64,000 nucleotides of DNA from Curtobacterium salicis (lineage in GTDB: Bacteria > Actinomycetota > Actinomycetes > Actinomycetales > Microbacteriaceae): assembly GCF_011759505.1 (NCBI RefSeq), contig NZ_JAAOYO010000003.1, positions 124,001 through 188,000 on the forward strand, written 5' to 3'. A program made the translations under genes and the position numbers. Shown here in pieces: positions 16,044 through 24,167 of the stretch. The notes beneath the pieces are model-generated. The model was not told the DNA's origin. It did no database searches and saw only the letters and a list, made by a program, of their open reading frames with translations. Position 1 is the first letter of the stretch. Each line of letters opens with the position of its first letter.

Positions 16044-17194
16044 GCGACACCGCACAGGAGGCACGCACCACCCTGGTCCGTGCCGCCCGCCTGGTCGACG
16101 TGGCCGGCCCCGTGACGGACGCGTGGCTGCTCGTGGGCGGCGACACGATCCTCCAGGCCGGGACGGGAGCCGCTCCGGACGCCGACGCCGTCGTGGACCT
16201 CGGCGACGCGACCCTGGTGCCCGGGTCCATCGACCTGCACGGCCACGGCGGCGCGACCCAGGCCTACGAGGACGACGACTTCAGCGCAGCCCTGGCGGCA
16301 CACCGCGCGCACGGCACCACCCGGTCGGTGGTGAGCCTCGTCGCGAACCCGCTGCCGGAACTCGCGCGGTCGCTCGGTCGGATCCGCGACGTGATGGCGA
16401 CCGACCCCCTCGTGCTCGGTGCGCACCTCGAGGGGCCGTTCCTGTCGCCGGACAACAAGGGCGCCCACAACGAGGACTTCCTCGTCGCCCCGACGCCCGC
16501 GGCCGTCGACGCGCTGCTCGCCGCCGGCGAGGGTGTCCTCCGCCAGGTGACGATCGCCCCCGAGCTGCCCGGTGCGCTCGACGCGGTCCGCCGGTTCGTC
16601 ACCGCCGGGGTGACCGTCGCCGTCGGGCACACCGTCGGGACGTACGAGCAGGCACGTGCCGCGTTCGACGCCGGCGCGACCGTCCTGACGCACGCGTTCA
16701 ACGCGATGCCGGGGCTGCACCACCGTCGCCCCGGGCCGATCGGCGCCGCGGTGGAGGACGAGCGGGTGACCCTCGAACTCATCCTCGACGGGGTGCACGT
16801 GCACCCGGCTGCCGCGCGGATGCTGATGCGCGCCGCCCCGGGTCGGGTCGCGCTCATCACGGACGCGATGGGTGCTGCGGGCGCGGCGGACGGCCCCTAC
16901 CGGCTCGGCTCGCTCGACGTCACCGTGACGGACGGCGTCGCCCGCGTCGCCGGGACGGACACGATCGCCGGTTCGACCCTCACGCAGGACGTCGCCCTGC
17001 GGAACGCGGTCCAGCTCGCGGGGCAGTCGCTCCCCGACGCCGTGGCGGCCCTGACGAGCGTGCCGGCCCGGGCCCTCGGACTCGGGGACCGGTTCGGTCG
17101 GCTCGCACCGGGGTACGCGGCGGACCTCGTCGCGCTGTCACCGGCGCTCCAGGTGCTGCGGGTGTGGGGCGGCGGACAGCCGCTCGATCAGTAG
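16040..17194 (+). CDS. nagA: N-acetylglucosamine-6-phosphate deacetylase
   Basis: A 384-aa amidohydrolase that deacetylates GlcNAc-6-P to glucosamine-6-P, the substrate of NagB (encoded at 22701). Metal and substrate motifs are IDLHGHGG, GAHLEGPFLS, VAVGHTVGTYEQ, THAFNAMPGLHHR and the catalytic aspartate in LITDAMGAAG. The C-terminal LAPGYAADLVAL strand is typical of the fold. It is the last gene of the purU-YrdB-nagA run. No DasR-type site is seen directly upstream, unlike nagB. Confidence 0.95.
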   Translation: MSDTAQEARTTLVRAARLVDVAGPVTDAWLLVGGDTILQAGTGAAPDADAVVDLGDATLVPGSIDLHGHGGATQAYEDDDFSAALAAHRAHGTTRSVVSLVANPLPELARSLGRIRDVMATDPLVLGAHLEGPFLSPDNKGAHNEDFLVAPTPAAVDALLAAGEGVLRQVTIAPELPGALDAVRRFVTAGVTVAVGHTVGTYEQARAAFDAGATVLTHAFNAMPGLHHRRPGPIGAAVEDERVTLELILDGVHVHPAAARMLMRAAPGRVALITDAMGAAGAADGPYRLGSLDVTVTDGVARVAGTDTIAGSTLTQDVALRNAVQLAGQSLPDAVAALTSVPARALGLGDRFGRLAPGYAADLVALSPALQVLRVWGGGQPLDQ

Positions 17195-17253
17195 CCCTTG
17201 CCCTGCCGGTCGTCCCGGCTCCTCGACGGGTCGGCGAGGAGACCGCACGTCGG

Positions 17254-17259
17254 TATGGT
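17254..17259 (+). promoter_or_regulatory. -10 hexamer of a leaderless promoter (gene at 17266)
   Basis: TATGGT followed by 6 bases and a GTG start. Confidence 0.55.
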
Positions 17260-17265
17260 CGAGCC

Positions 17266-17568
17266 GTGCCCCGACCCCGACTCGTGATCCTGGTGCCCCT
17301 GGTCGCCACCGTCCTCGCTGCCGTGGTGACCGCGGTCGCCGCCGCGGCCGCCAACCCCTTGCCGGTCGTCCCGTGGTCCGGTCGGTACCCGGACGAGCTG
17401 GTCCTGACCATGTCCCAGTACGAGACGCTGACCACGGCGCGGCTCGTCGGACAGATCGCCGCGGTCGCGACGACCGTGCTCGCCGTCGCGACGGTGTGGG
17501 CACTGGTCCGGGCGGTCGTCCGGCGTCGACACAGCGGCAGCACTGCCCCGCGCGAGCCGATCGCCTGA
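17266..17568 (+). CDS. Small two-helix membrane protein, unknown
   Basis: 100 aa. Two transmembrane segments (LVILVPLVATVLAAVVTAVAAAAA and LVGQIAAVATTVLAVATVWALV) flank a short polar part (PVVPWSGRYPDELVLTMSQYE), with a basic C-terminal tail. Not recognised as a named family. The start is supported by a leaderless promoter. It faces a second small membrane-protein gene across a 30-base tandem repeat. Confidence 0.65.
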   Translation: MPRPRLVILVPLVATVLAAVVTAVAAAAANPLPVVPWSGRYPDELVLTMSQYETLTTARLVGQIAAVATTVLAVATVWALVRAVVRRRHSGSTAPREPIA

Positions 17569-17570
17569 CC

Positions 17571-17667
17571 CGGCGCCAGCGGCCCTGGCGGCGGGTGGCG
17601 CGGCGCTAGCGACCCTGGCTGCGGGTGGCGCGGCGCTAGCGACCCTGGCTGCGGGTGGCGCGGCGCT
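17571..17667. repeat. 30-base tandem repeat covering the stop codon of the gene at 17636
   Basis: Units start at 17571, 17601 and 17631, with a partial fourth at 17661. Units 2 and 3 are identical; each carries a copy of the last codons and the TAG stop of the minus-strand gene. This looks like repeated duplication of the gene's 3' end. Confidence 0.85.
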
Positions 17668-17860
17668 GTGCGATGACGCCCTGCACCGCCCACACGACGA
17701 GTCCGACCAGGACGACGAGCATCCCGCCGAGGACCAGCGCACCGGCTCCGATGTCCCCCGCCGGGGTGGTCGCGTTGCGGCACCAGCCGACCACGACCAT
17801 CACGACCCCCCAGGCGACGACGACCATGCCGACGAGGGTGACGGGGCGACGACGCTGCAT
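17636..17860 (-). CDS. Small two-helix membrane protein, unknown
   Basis: 74 aa, with two transmembrane helices (VTLVGMVVVAWGVVMVVVGW and GALVLGGMLVVLVGLVVWAV) joined by a short loop CRNATTPAGDI, and a basic tail RRATRSQGR. No family recognised. The C-terminal codons and stop lie inside a 30-base tandem repeat, so stop-proximal copies follow the gene. ATG 17860 is the only sensible start. Confidence 0.65.
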   Translation of the reverse strand: MQRRRPVTLVGMVVVAWGVVMVVVGWCRNATTPAGDIGAGALVLGGMLVVLVGLVVWAVQGVIAQRRATRSQGR

Positions 17861-18005
17861 GGCACGAACAGTAGCGCGGGTCGGAGCAGCGGATCGCCTC
17901 GGCCGCTGCGTGACACTGCATGACGCCCCCGCGACCCCACTCCGACCGCGCTGCATAGGCTCCGGACACCGGTGGACCCGCTGCCGGACCCTCCGGAGGA
18001 TCCCC

Positions 18006-18668
18006 ATGCCCCAGCAGTCCCTCGCCGAGCAGGTCGCCACGTTCAACGACGGGTTCACCGCGCAGATCGGCCCCGAGCTCAGCGCCGTCTTCGACCAGGA
18101 GCAGGCTGACCTGCGCGAGGCCGGGGTGCCGACCGGGGCCGCCGACGTCGGGACCCAGGTGCCGGACGCAGCACTCCTGACCCCGAGTGGCGCGTCGACC
18201 TCGTTGGCCACCGAAGTCGGCGGCGAGCCGGCGGTCATCGTCTTCTACCGCGGCGCCTGGTGCCCGTACTGCAACCTGACGCTGCGGACGTACCAGCAGG
18301 ACCTGCTGCCGGAACTCGAGGCCCGCGGGGTGCGACTGCTCGCGATCTCGCCGCAGACGCCGGAGGGCTCGGAGCTCGCGATCGCCAACGGGGAGCTCGC
18401 GTTCCCGGTGCTCTCGGACCCGGGCAACGCGCTCGCGGCCGCGCTCGGCATCGTCACCGCGCCCAGTTCCCCGGCCCGGGAGGCGCACACCGCGCTCGGC
18501 TTCGACGTCGCGGACAGCAACGCCGACGACACCGCAGGGATCCCGTTCCCCTCCGTGTTCCTGGTCGACGGGGACCGGGTCGTGCGCTTCGCCGACGTGC
18601 ACGTCGACTACACGACGCGGACCGAGGTGCCGGAGATCCTCGCCGCGATCACGCGCGTCGCCGGGTAG
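18006..18668 (+). CDS. AhpC/TSA-family peroxiredoxin-like protein
   Basis: A 220-aa thioredoxin-fold protein. The motif FYRGAWCPYCNLTLR holds a CxxC-type active site (Cys-Pro-Tyr-Cys) in the position of the peroxidatic cysteine, as in the peroxiredoxin-like group that reduces peroxides with thiols. An N-terminal helical part of about 55 residues precedes the fold (SLAEQVATFNDGF). CGGAGGA before ATG 18006 supports the start. Cytoplasmic; no signal peptide. A short CGGCAG repeat begins right after its stop. Substrate and reductant are unknown. Confidence 0.88.
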   Translation: MPQQSLAEQVATFNDGFTAQIGPELSAVFDQEQADLREAGVPTGAADVGTQVPDAALLTPSGASTSLATEVGGEPAVIVFYRGAWCPYCNLTLRTYQQDLLPELEARGVRLLAISPQTPEGSELAIANGELAFPVLSDPGNALAAALGIVTAPSSPAREAHTALGFDVADSNADDTAGIPFPSVFLVDGDRVVRFADVHVDYTTRTEVPEILAAITRVAG

Positions 18669-18698
18669 CGGCAGCTGCGGCGGCAGCGGCAGCGGCGG
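18669..18698. repeat. CGGCAG-type tandem repeat after the peroxiredoxin stop
   Basis: Degenerate 6-base units (CGGCAG, TGCGG) directly follow the TAG stop. Confidence 0.5.
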
Positions 18699-18740
18699 AC
18701 GACCGAGACCCGGACCGGGCCGCGGGCCGACCGCCCGCGA

Positions 18741-18772
18741 CCTACCGGTCCCGCGGCCTACCGGTCCTGCGG
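18741..18772. repeat. 16-base direct repeat spanning the GH92 stop codon
   Basis: CCTACCGGTC(C)CGCGG and CCTACCGGTCCTGCGG lie head to tail. Each copy contains CTA, which is the TAG stop of the minus-strand mannosidase gene, so the stop and its flank are duplicated. Confidence 0.75.
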
Positions 18773-21238
18773 CCGATCCCGAGGCGCGGTCGCCCACTCG
18801 GTGTCCGGCGTCGATCCGACCCGGAGCGACAGCGTGCCACCGCGGTTCACGAACGAGGCCGGCACCCACGACTTCGTCAGCGTGCGACCGTCGAGTCGGG
18901 CACCCTGCACGTACTGGTCGGTGCCCGAGGACCGGATGACGATCCGCTGCCCGCTCGCCCGACGGATGTCGACCGTGCTGAACGTCGGACTGCCGATGAG
19001 CATCTCGGCGCGGCCCGGCGCCTGCGGGAACAGGCCGATCGAAGCGAAGACGTACCAGGCGCTCATCGTGCCGAGGTCGTCGTTGCCGGGCAACCCACCG
19101 GGCCCGGTGCCGTACGCGTCGTCGACGACCCGGCGGACGGTCTCCTGCGTCTTCCACGGCTGGCCGAGCGCGTTGTACATCCACGGCGTGTGGATGTCCG
19201 GCTCGTTGGTCGGGTCGAACTTCGTCGCGTCGCCGCCGGTCACTGCGAAGGCGCCGGAAGCGTCGTGGAAGAAGGCGTCGAGTCGGGCGACCGCGGCCTC
19301 GTCACCGCCGAGGGCGGCGGACAGGCCGCTGACGTCCTGCGGCACGAGCCACGTGTACTGCGCGCTGGTGCCCTGCGCGAAGCCGGTGCCGGTCGACGGC
19401 GTCCACCCAGGCGTCCACGACCCGTCGGCCTGGCGTGCGGCCTGGTACCCGACGGCCGGGTTGAACGTGTTCTTCCAGTACGCACCTCGCGCGGCGAACA
19501 TCCGGGCGTCGGAGCGGAGTCCGAGTGCGGCGGCCCAGGAGCCGAGGGCGCTGTCCGAGATCGAGTCCTCGAGCGTCTCGGCCGCACCACCCCAGCAGTG
19601 GCAGTCGTCGTTCGCCGCGTACTGCCGCTGCAGGTACTGGTCGAGCGCGGGTCGCTGCGCGAGGCACTGCCCCGGGCACCCGATGTCGCTGAGCGCGTCG
19701 GCGTTCTGGACCGTGGCCTGGTGCCGCAGCGACTGGTAGGCGGCACGGACGTCGAAGTTCCGGACACCCATGGCGTACCAGGTGGCCAGGGTCGCGGCCG
19801 AGGGGTCGCCGGTCATCACGTGCGTCGGCGCTCCGAGGTGCAACCACCGGTCCCAGATCCCGCCGTTCTGCTGGGCGAACCGCAGCATCGACTGCGCCAT
19901 GTCCCCGGCGACGTCCGGCCGCAGCAGCGCGAGCAGCTGGATCTGCGCCCGGTACTGGTCCCAGCCGGAGTAGGTGCCGTAGACGGCCGCGTGCCCGCGG
20001 TCGAGGCGGTGCACCCGCATGTCCGGCCCGAGGTACCGTCCGTCGCGGTCGTTCAACGTGTTCGGCTGCATGAGCGCGTGGTACACGGACGTGTACAGCT
20101 GGGCGGTCCGGTCCGCGGTGCCGCCGCCGACCCGGATGCGTGACAGTTCGCGGTTCCAGGAGGCCCGGGTCGCCGCCGCCACACTGCTGACGCTCGCGTG
20201 CTTCCGCACCTCGGCGTCGCGGTTCGCGACGGCGCCCGCGGCGCTGACGTACGAGATGCCGATCCGGGCGTGCACGGTGGCGCCGCGACGCGCGTCGAAG
20301 CCGACCCATGCGCCGGAGCCGCGTCCGGCACGGTCGGCGCCGGTCAGGTAGCCCTCCCCACCGGAGGCGTGCGTGCCTCCCGGCTGGACGGTCCCGTCCT
20401 TCCAGGTGCCGGTCGTCGTGAAGTCGCGGTCGAAGGTGGCGGTGAAGAACAGGCGGTAGTAGCTGCGGCGGTCGGGGTTGGTGGCGCCGCCTCCGTTGCC
20501 GCGGCGGCTGCAGAAACCGCCGGTCAGGACGCTGCCACTGACGGTCCGGGTGCGGGCGTCGACGCGGGTGTCGGCGGCCTCGCTGCCGTTGATCGAGTTC
20601 GAGGTGCGGAACAGCAGGTTCGCGGCCTGCCCGGCCGGGAACCGGAACTCGCCGATGCCGGCGCGGGTGCTGACCGCCAGGTCGGTGCGGACGCCGTTGT
20701 CGAGCTGGACGGCGTAGCGGCCGGGGCTCGCGGACTCCTGGTCGTGGGAGTAGCCGGCGGCGTAGACCGCGTCGGTCGTGTCGGCGGACGGCGAGCCGGT
20801 CACCGGCGTGGTGATCGGCATGATCGGCACGTCGCCCGCGGCTCCGGGAGCGCAGCCGGCCCCGTTGAGGTGGGTGAGGCTGAACCCGCGCAGGCGGTTG
20901 ACGTCGTACGAGTAGCCGTTCGCGACCGGGGTCGAGGTCTGGTCGCCCGTCGTGCCGGTCGGGCTCCACTGCATCATCCCGAAGGGCGCGGTCGCGCCCG
21001 GCCAGGTGTTGCCGTCGTGGCTGGTCCCGATGAACGGGTCGACCGAGGCGGCGGGGTCCCTGACGAGCCGGGAGGCCGTGCTCGCCTCGGTCGTAGAGGC
21101 TGCGGACGCGGGGGCTGCGGTCGCGGGGGCTGCGGGGGCGGTCACCAGCCCGGTGCCGAGCAGCGCGGCGATCGTGGCCGCTGCGGCGAGCGGGACCGGA
21201 CGGAAGGGCGGGCGACGGTGCACGCGGGAGCGGTTCAC
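18758..21238 (-). CDS. Secreted GH92-family alpha-mannosidase
   Basis: About 826 aa. The N-terminus has a signal peptide (RRPPFRPVPLAAAATIAALLGTG, then an Ala/Pro-rich stretch). The mature part matches glycoside hydrolase family 92, calcium-dependent exo-alpha-mannosidases that trim mannose from N-glycans and yeast mannan: VDPFIGTSHDGNTWPGA near the start, GFSLTHLNGAGC, the central YHALMQPNTLNDRDGRY, YSGWDQYRAQIQLL, and late GNDDLGTMSAWYVFASIG with the acidic catalytic segment. GTG 21238 is preferred over 21274 because it puts basic residues directly before the hydrophobic core. No transmembrane anchor is seen, so it is released or wall-associated. Confidence 0.92.
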   Translation of the reverse strand: MNRSRVHRRPPFRPVPLAAAATIAALLGTGLVTAPAAPATAAPASAASTTEASTASRLVRDPAASVDPFIGTSHDGNTWPGATAPFGMMQWSPTGTTGDQTSTPVANGYSYDVNRLRGFSLTHLNGAGCAPGAAGDVPIMPITTPVTGSPSADTTDAVYAAGYSHDQESASPGRYAVQLDNGVRTDLAVSTRAGIGEFRFPAGQAANLLFRTSNSINGSEAADTRVDARTRTVSGSVLTGGFCSRRGNGGGATNPDRRSYYRLFFTATFDRDFTTTGTWKDGTVQPGGTHASGGEGYLTGADRAGRGSGAWVGFDARRGATVHARIGISYVSAAGAVANRDAEVRKHASVSSVAAATRASWNRELSRIRVGGGTADRTAQLYTSVYHALMQPNTLNDRDGRYLGPDMRVHRLDRGHAAVYGTYSGWDQYRAQIQLLALLRPDVAGDMAQSMLRFAQQNGGIWDRWLHLGAPTHVMTGDPSAATLATWYAMGVRNFDVRAAYQSLRHQATVQNADALSDIGCPGQCLAQRPALDQYLQRQYAANDDCHCWGGAAETLEDSISDSALGSWAAALGLRSDARMFAARGAYWKNTFNPAVGYQAARQADGSWTPGWTPSTGTGFAQGTSAQYTWLVPQDVSGLSAALGGDEAAVARLDAFFHDASGAFAVTGGDATKFDPTNEPDIHTPWMYNALGQPWKTQETVRRVVDDAYGTGPGGLPGNDDLGTMSAWYVFASIGLFPQAPGRAEMLIGSPTFSTVDIRRASGQRIVIRSSGTDQYVQGARLDGRTLTKSWVPASFVNRGGTLSLRVGSTPDTEWATAPRDRPQDR

Positions 21239-21318
21239 GAGGGCGACGGTAGACCCCTCGGTCGGGGGACGCACGCGGTGTCACGGAGCGGTCGGGTCGT
21301 GTTCACGTGGTGGTCGCC

Positions 21319-21428
21319 TGGGCCGGCCCTGGTCGGCTGCCCGCCTTGGTCGGCGGCCCGCCCTGGTCGGTGCCGGCCCTGGCCGGTTGCTGGCGCTGGT
21401 CGTTGCCTGGCCCTGGTCGGCTGCGGTG
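21319..21428. repeat. Degenerate CCCTGGTCGGC repeats upstream of the C-S lyase gene
   Basis: About six imperfect copies of a block like GCC(C/G)GCCCTGGTCGG follow one another between the GH92 start and the divergent C-S lyase gene. No gene is supported in this 210-base gap. Confidence 0.55.
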
Positions 21429-21449
21429 CGTCCTGCGAGGATGACCCAC

Positions 21450-22619
21450 ATGAGCGTCATGGTCTCCGTGTTCGATGCCCGCCGGACCCGCACGAGCGAG
21501 AAGTACACCGTGTACGACGCGGACGTGCTGCCGATGTTCGTCGCGGAGATGGACTGTGCCCTCGCCGAACCGGTGCGGGACGCCCTGGTCCGAGCGGTCA
21601 CCGACGGGGCCACCGGGTACGTCGGGCACGGCCGGGCGCTGCCCGAGGCGTTCGCCGACTTCGCCGCCGACCGGTGGGGCTGGGCGGTCGACCCGGACCT
21701 GGTGCGCACCACGACCGACGTCTCCGTCGCGGCGGTCGAGACACTCCGCCGGGTGATCGAGCCCGGCGACCAGGTCGTCATCATGCCGCCCGTGTACGCG
21801 CCGTTCTGGGACTACGTGACCGAGGCGGGCGGGTCCGTCACCGAGGTGCCGCTCCTGGCCCCGGCCGGCACCGCCGACCCCTACGACACGACGGCCGGGT
21901 GGCGGATGGACCTCGACGGCGTCCGGCAGGCGTTCGCCGAGGGCGCCCGGACGGTGCTGCTCTGCAACCCGCACAACCCCCTCGGCCTGGTGCACGACCG
22001 GGAGTCGCTGGTGGCACTCGCCCGGCTCGCAGCGGAGTGGGACGCGGTCGTGGTGTCGGACGAGATCCACGCGCCGCTCGTGCACGCCGACGCGACCTTC
22101 ACGCCGTTCCTCGACTGCTGCCCGGAGGCCGCCGCACTCGGGGTCGCGCTGACCAGCGCGAGCAAGGCGTGGAACACGGCCGGGACGAAGTGCGCCCTGA
22201 TGGTCGGTGCCTCGGACCGGGCTCGGGCGTGGTTCGACGGGATGCCGACCGAGGTCGTCGAGCGCACCGGGATCCTCGGGTACACCGCGAGCGTCGCCGC
22301 GTTCTCCGAGGGCGGGCCGTGGCTGGCGTCGCTGCTCGCCGAACTCGCGGCGAACCGACGGATCCTGGCCGAGGAGCTCGGGGCGGCGTTGCCGGGGGCG
22401 GGGTACCGGCAGCCGCAGGCGTCGTACCTGGCGTGGCTCGACCTCCGTGCCCTGCCGTGGGGTGACGACCCGGCGCTCCGGCTGGTGGACGAGGCGAAGG
22501 TGGCGCTGTCGAACGGGCGGGACTTCGGGCGGCAGGGCATCGGGCACGCCCGGCTCAACTTCGGCTGCTCCGAGGACACCCTCCGCGAGGGGCTCACGCG
22601 CCTGGCTGCCGCCCGCTGA
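21450..22619 (+). CDS. MalY/PatB-family C-S beta-lyase or aminotransferase
   Basis: A 389-aa class I/II PLP enzyme. Features are MFVAEMDCALAEPV and TGYVGHGRALPEAFADF (substrate entrance, typical of PatB/MalY), CNPHNPLG, VSDEIHAPLVH (cofactor Asp/Tyr region) and SASKAWNTAGTKCALM, where the lysine binds PLP. C-terminal YLAWLDLR and GIGHARLNFGCSE complete the fold. PatB-type enzymes cleave cystathionine and related thioethers. ATG 21450 is chosen because GCGAGG lies 9 bases before it; ATG 21441 would have no room for a ribosome site. Confidence 0.9.
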   Translation: MSVMVSVFDARRTRTSEKYTVYDADVLPMFVAEMDCALAEPVRDALVRAVTDGATGYVGHGRALPEAFADFAADRWGWAVDPDLVRTTTDVSVAAVETLRRVIEPGDQVVIMPPVYAPFWDYVTEAGGSVTEVPLLAPAGTADPYDTTAGWRMDLDGVRQAFAEGARTVLLCNPHNPLGLVHDRESLVALARLAAEWDAVVVSDEIHAPLVHADATFTPFLDCCPEAAALGVALTSASKAWNTAGTKCALMVGASDRARAWFDGMPTEVVERTGILGYTASVAAFSEGGPWLASLLAELAANRRILAEELGAALPGAGYRQPQASYLAWLDLRALPWGDDPALRLVDEAKVALSNGRDFGRQGIGHARLNFGCSEDTLREGLTRLAAAR

Positions 22620-22699
22620 CCCCCGCAAAACGCAACGTCGGCGGCTACACGCAACGGAGTACCGCTGCGAGGAACCGCCGACGTTGCGTTTTGCGGGGG
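22620..22699. terminator. Very long perfect hairpin between convergent patB-like gene and nagB
   Basis: 25 bp perfect arms (22620-22644 and 22675-22699) ending in CCCCGCAAAACG and CGTTTTGCGGGG, with a 30-base loop. The A/T tracts at the base give a terminator-like shape for both directions. The right arm reaches within one base of the nagB stop. Confidence 0.85.
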
Positions 22700-22700
22700 G

Positions 22701-23486
22701 CTACTCGAAGCGCTGCCACGAAGGCTTGTTGGCGTACGTGTAGCGGTAGTAGTCGGCGAGACGGAGGCCGGCGGCGGCTTCCTCGTCGACGACGACCGTG
22801 GCGTGCTCGTGCAGCTGCAGCGCGGAACCCGGCACGAACGACGACAGCGGCCCCTCGACCGCGGCGGCGATCGCGTCCGCCTTCGCCGAGCCCTGGGCGA
22901 CGAGGACGAGCTCGCGGGCCTCGAGGATCGTGCCGAGCCCCTGCGTCATGCAGTGCGTCGGCACCTGGTCGGGCGAGTCGAAGAAGCGGGCGTTCGCCTC
23001 TCGTGTGGACGGCGCGAGGGTCTTGATGCGGGTGCGGGACGCGAACGACGACGTCGGCTCGTTGAACCCGATGTGCCCGTTCGCCCCGATGCCGAGGATC
23101 TGCACGTCGACCCCGCCGGCCGCCCGGATCGCGGCGTCGTACTCCTTCGCGGCGAACGCCAGGTCCCCGGCGCGTCCGTCCGGCACGCGGACCCGGCTGG
23201 GGTCGAAGCCGAGCGGGCCGACGACGTCGCGGGCGATGACGCTGGCGTACGACTCCGGGTGCTCGAGCGGGATGCCGACGTACTCGTCGAGCGCGAACCC
23301 GCGGGCCTGCGCGAACGACAGCTCGCCGGCCTCGACGCGACGCCGCAGGTCGGCGTAGATGCCCTCGGGGCTCGACCCCGTGGCGAGTCCGACGACCGCG
23401 GACGGCTTCTCCGTGACGACCGACGCGATCTTGGCCGCGGCGACGCGACCGACCTCCGCCGGAGTGGGCAGGATGATGATCTCCAC
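22701..23486 (-). CDS. nagB: Glucosamine-6-phosphate deaminase
   Basis: A 261-aa enzyme that converts glucosamine-6-P to fructose-6-P and ammonia, following NagA. GLATGSSPEGIY is the phosphate loop, FALDEYVGI holds the catalytic aspartate, and ILGIGANGHIGFNEP carries the catalytic histidine and glutamate region. GTG 23486 is preceded by TAGGCT and 6 bases, a leaderless promoter; a perfect 16-bp DasR-type palindrome abuts that -10. This strongly suggests repression by a GntR-family DasR/NagR homologue and release by aminosugar phosphates. Confidence 0.97.
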   Translation of the reverse strand: MEIIILPTPAEVGRVAAAKIASVVTEKPSAVVGLATGSSPEGIYADLRRRVEAGELSFAQARGFALDEYVGIPLEHPESYASVIARDVVGPLGFDPSRVRVPDGRAGDLAFAAKEYDAAIRAAGGVDVQILGIGANGHIGFNEPTSSFASRTRIKTLAPSTREANARFFDSPDQVPTHCMTQGLGTILEARELVLVAQGSAKADAIAAAVEGPLSSFVPGSALQLHEHATVVVDEEAAAGLRLADYYRYTYANKPSWQRFE

Positions 23487-23492
23487 GCCGTC

Positions 23493-23498
23493 AGCCTA
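23493..23498 (-). promoter_or_regulatory. nagB: -10 hexamer of the leaderless nagB promoter
   Basis: TAGGCT on the minus strand, 6 bases before the GTG start, its upstream end touching the palindrome at 23498-23513. Confidence 0.6.
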
Positions 23499-23513
23499 CT
23501 GGTCATGACCAGT
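23498..23513. promoter_or_regulatory. DasR/NagR-type operator (dre-like palindrome)
   Basis: ACTGGTCATGACCAGT is a perfect 16-bp palindrome. It matches the known dre element ACTGGTCTAGACCAGT except at the two central bases. It sits between the expected -10 and -35 of nagB and 47 bases from the Nudix gene start on the other strand. Confidence 0.8.
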
Positions 23514-23547
23514 GCGCGACAGGGGCGTCGGCAGCGGGAGCGCCCGG

Positions 23548-23553
23548 TAGCGT
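23548..23553 (+). promoter_or_regulatory. -10 hexamer of the leaderless Nudix-gene promoter
   Basis: TAGCGT plus 6 bases before the ATG at 23560. Confidence 0.6.
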
Positions 23554-23559
23554 GGCGGC

Positions 23560-24039
23560 ATGCCCACCCCCGACTTCGTCCTGTCCCTGCGCGAGAAGGT
23601 CGGCACCGAGCTGCTCTGGCTGACCGGCGTCACCGCGGTCGTCACCCGCGGCGAGGGCGACGACCGGGAACTCCTCGTGGTCCGCCGTGCCGACAACGGT
23701 GCGCTGACCCCGGTCACCGGCATCGTCGACCCGGGCGAGGAACCGGCCGTCGCCGCCGAGCGCGAGGTCCTCGAAGAAGCCGACGTCGTCGCCGTCGCCG
23801 AACGCCTCGCATGGGTGCAGACACTCGAACCGATGACCTACCCGAACGGCGACCGCGCCCAGTACATGGACCTCGTCTTCGCCTGTCGCTGGGTCTCCGG
23901 CGCCCCGTACCCGGCCGACGGCGAGAACACCGAGGCGTTCTGGGCGCCGGTCACGAGCCTCCCGGACATGCCCGAGAACATGCGCCGGCGGGTCGACGCG
24001 GTCCTGGCGGACGAGGTCGCGGCGCGCTTCCAGCGCTGA
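23560..24039 (+). CDS. Nudix hydrolase
   Basis: 159 aa. The Nudix box is GIVDPGEEPAVAAEREVLEE followed by ADVV: all metal-binding glutamates are present, but the usual glycine after EEx is aspartate. The pattern around it (LVVRRADNGALTPVTG) and the region YPNGDRAQYMDLVFACRW fit nucleotide or mutagenic-NTP hydrolases. The substrate cannot be told from the sequence. The start is set by a leaderless promoter. Divergent from nagB; the shared 73-base gap holds the dre-like site, which might also affect this gene. Confidence 0.9.
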   Translation: MPTPDFVLSLREKVGTELLWLTGVTAVVTRGEGDDRELLVVRRADNGALTPVTGIVDPGEEPAVAAEREVLEEADVVAVAERLAWVQTLEPMTYPNGDRAQYMDLVFACRWVSGAPYPADGENTEAFWAPVTSLPDMPENMRRRVDAVLADEVAARFQR

Positions 24040-24044
24040 CCGGC

Positions 24045-24080
24045 CGGGAGGCGCGGTGCCAGGCCGCCACGGGCCTCCCG
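24045..24080. terminator. Short hairpin after the Nudix gene
   Basis: CGGGAGGC and GCCTCCCG (8 bp, 20-base loop), 5 bases after the stop, using the recurring word of this window. Confidence 0.6.
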
Positions 24081-24107
24081 TCCGCGTCCCCCGACGTTCC
24101 GGGCGCA

Positions 24108-24145
24108 GCGACAGTCCACGCGTCTGGTCGCGCGTGGACCGTCGC
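24108..24145. terminator. Hairpin terminating the importer operon
   Basis: GCGAC-A-GTCCACGCG pairs with CGCGTGGAC-C-GTCGC: 14 bp with one mismatch and an 8-base loop, 22 bases beyond the ATPase gene's stop on the minus strand. Confidence 0.7.
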
Positions 24146-24167
24146 TCAGCGCGGAACTCCGTCGCGG

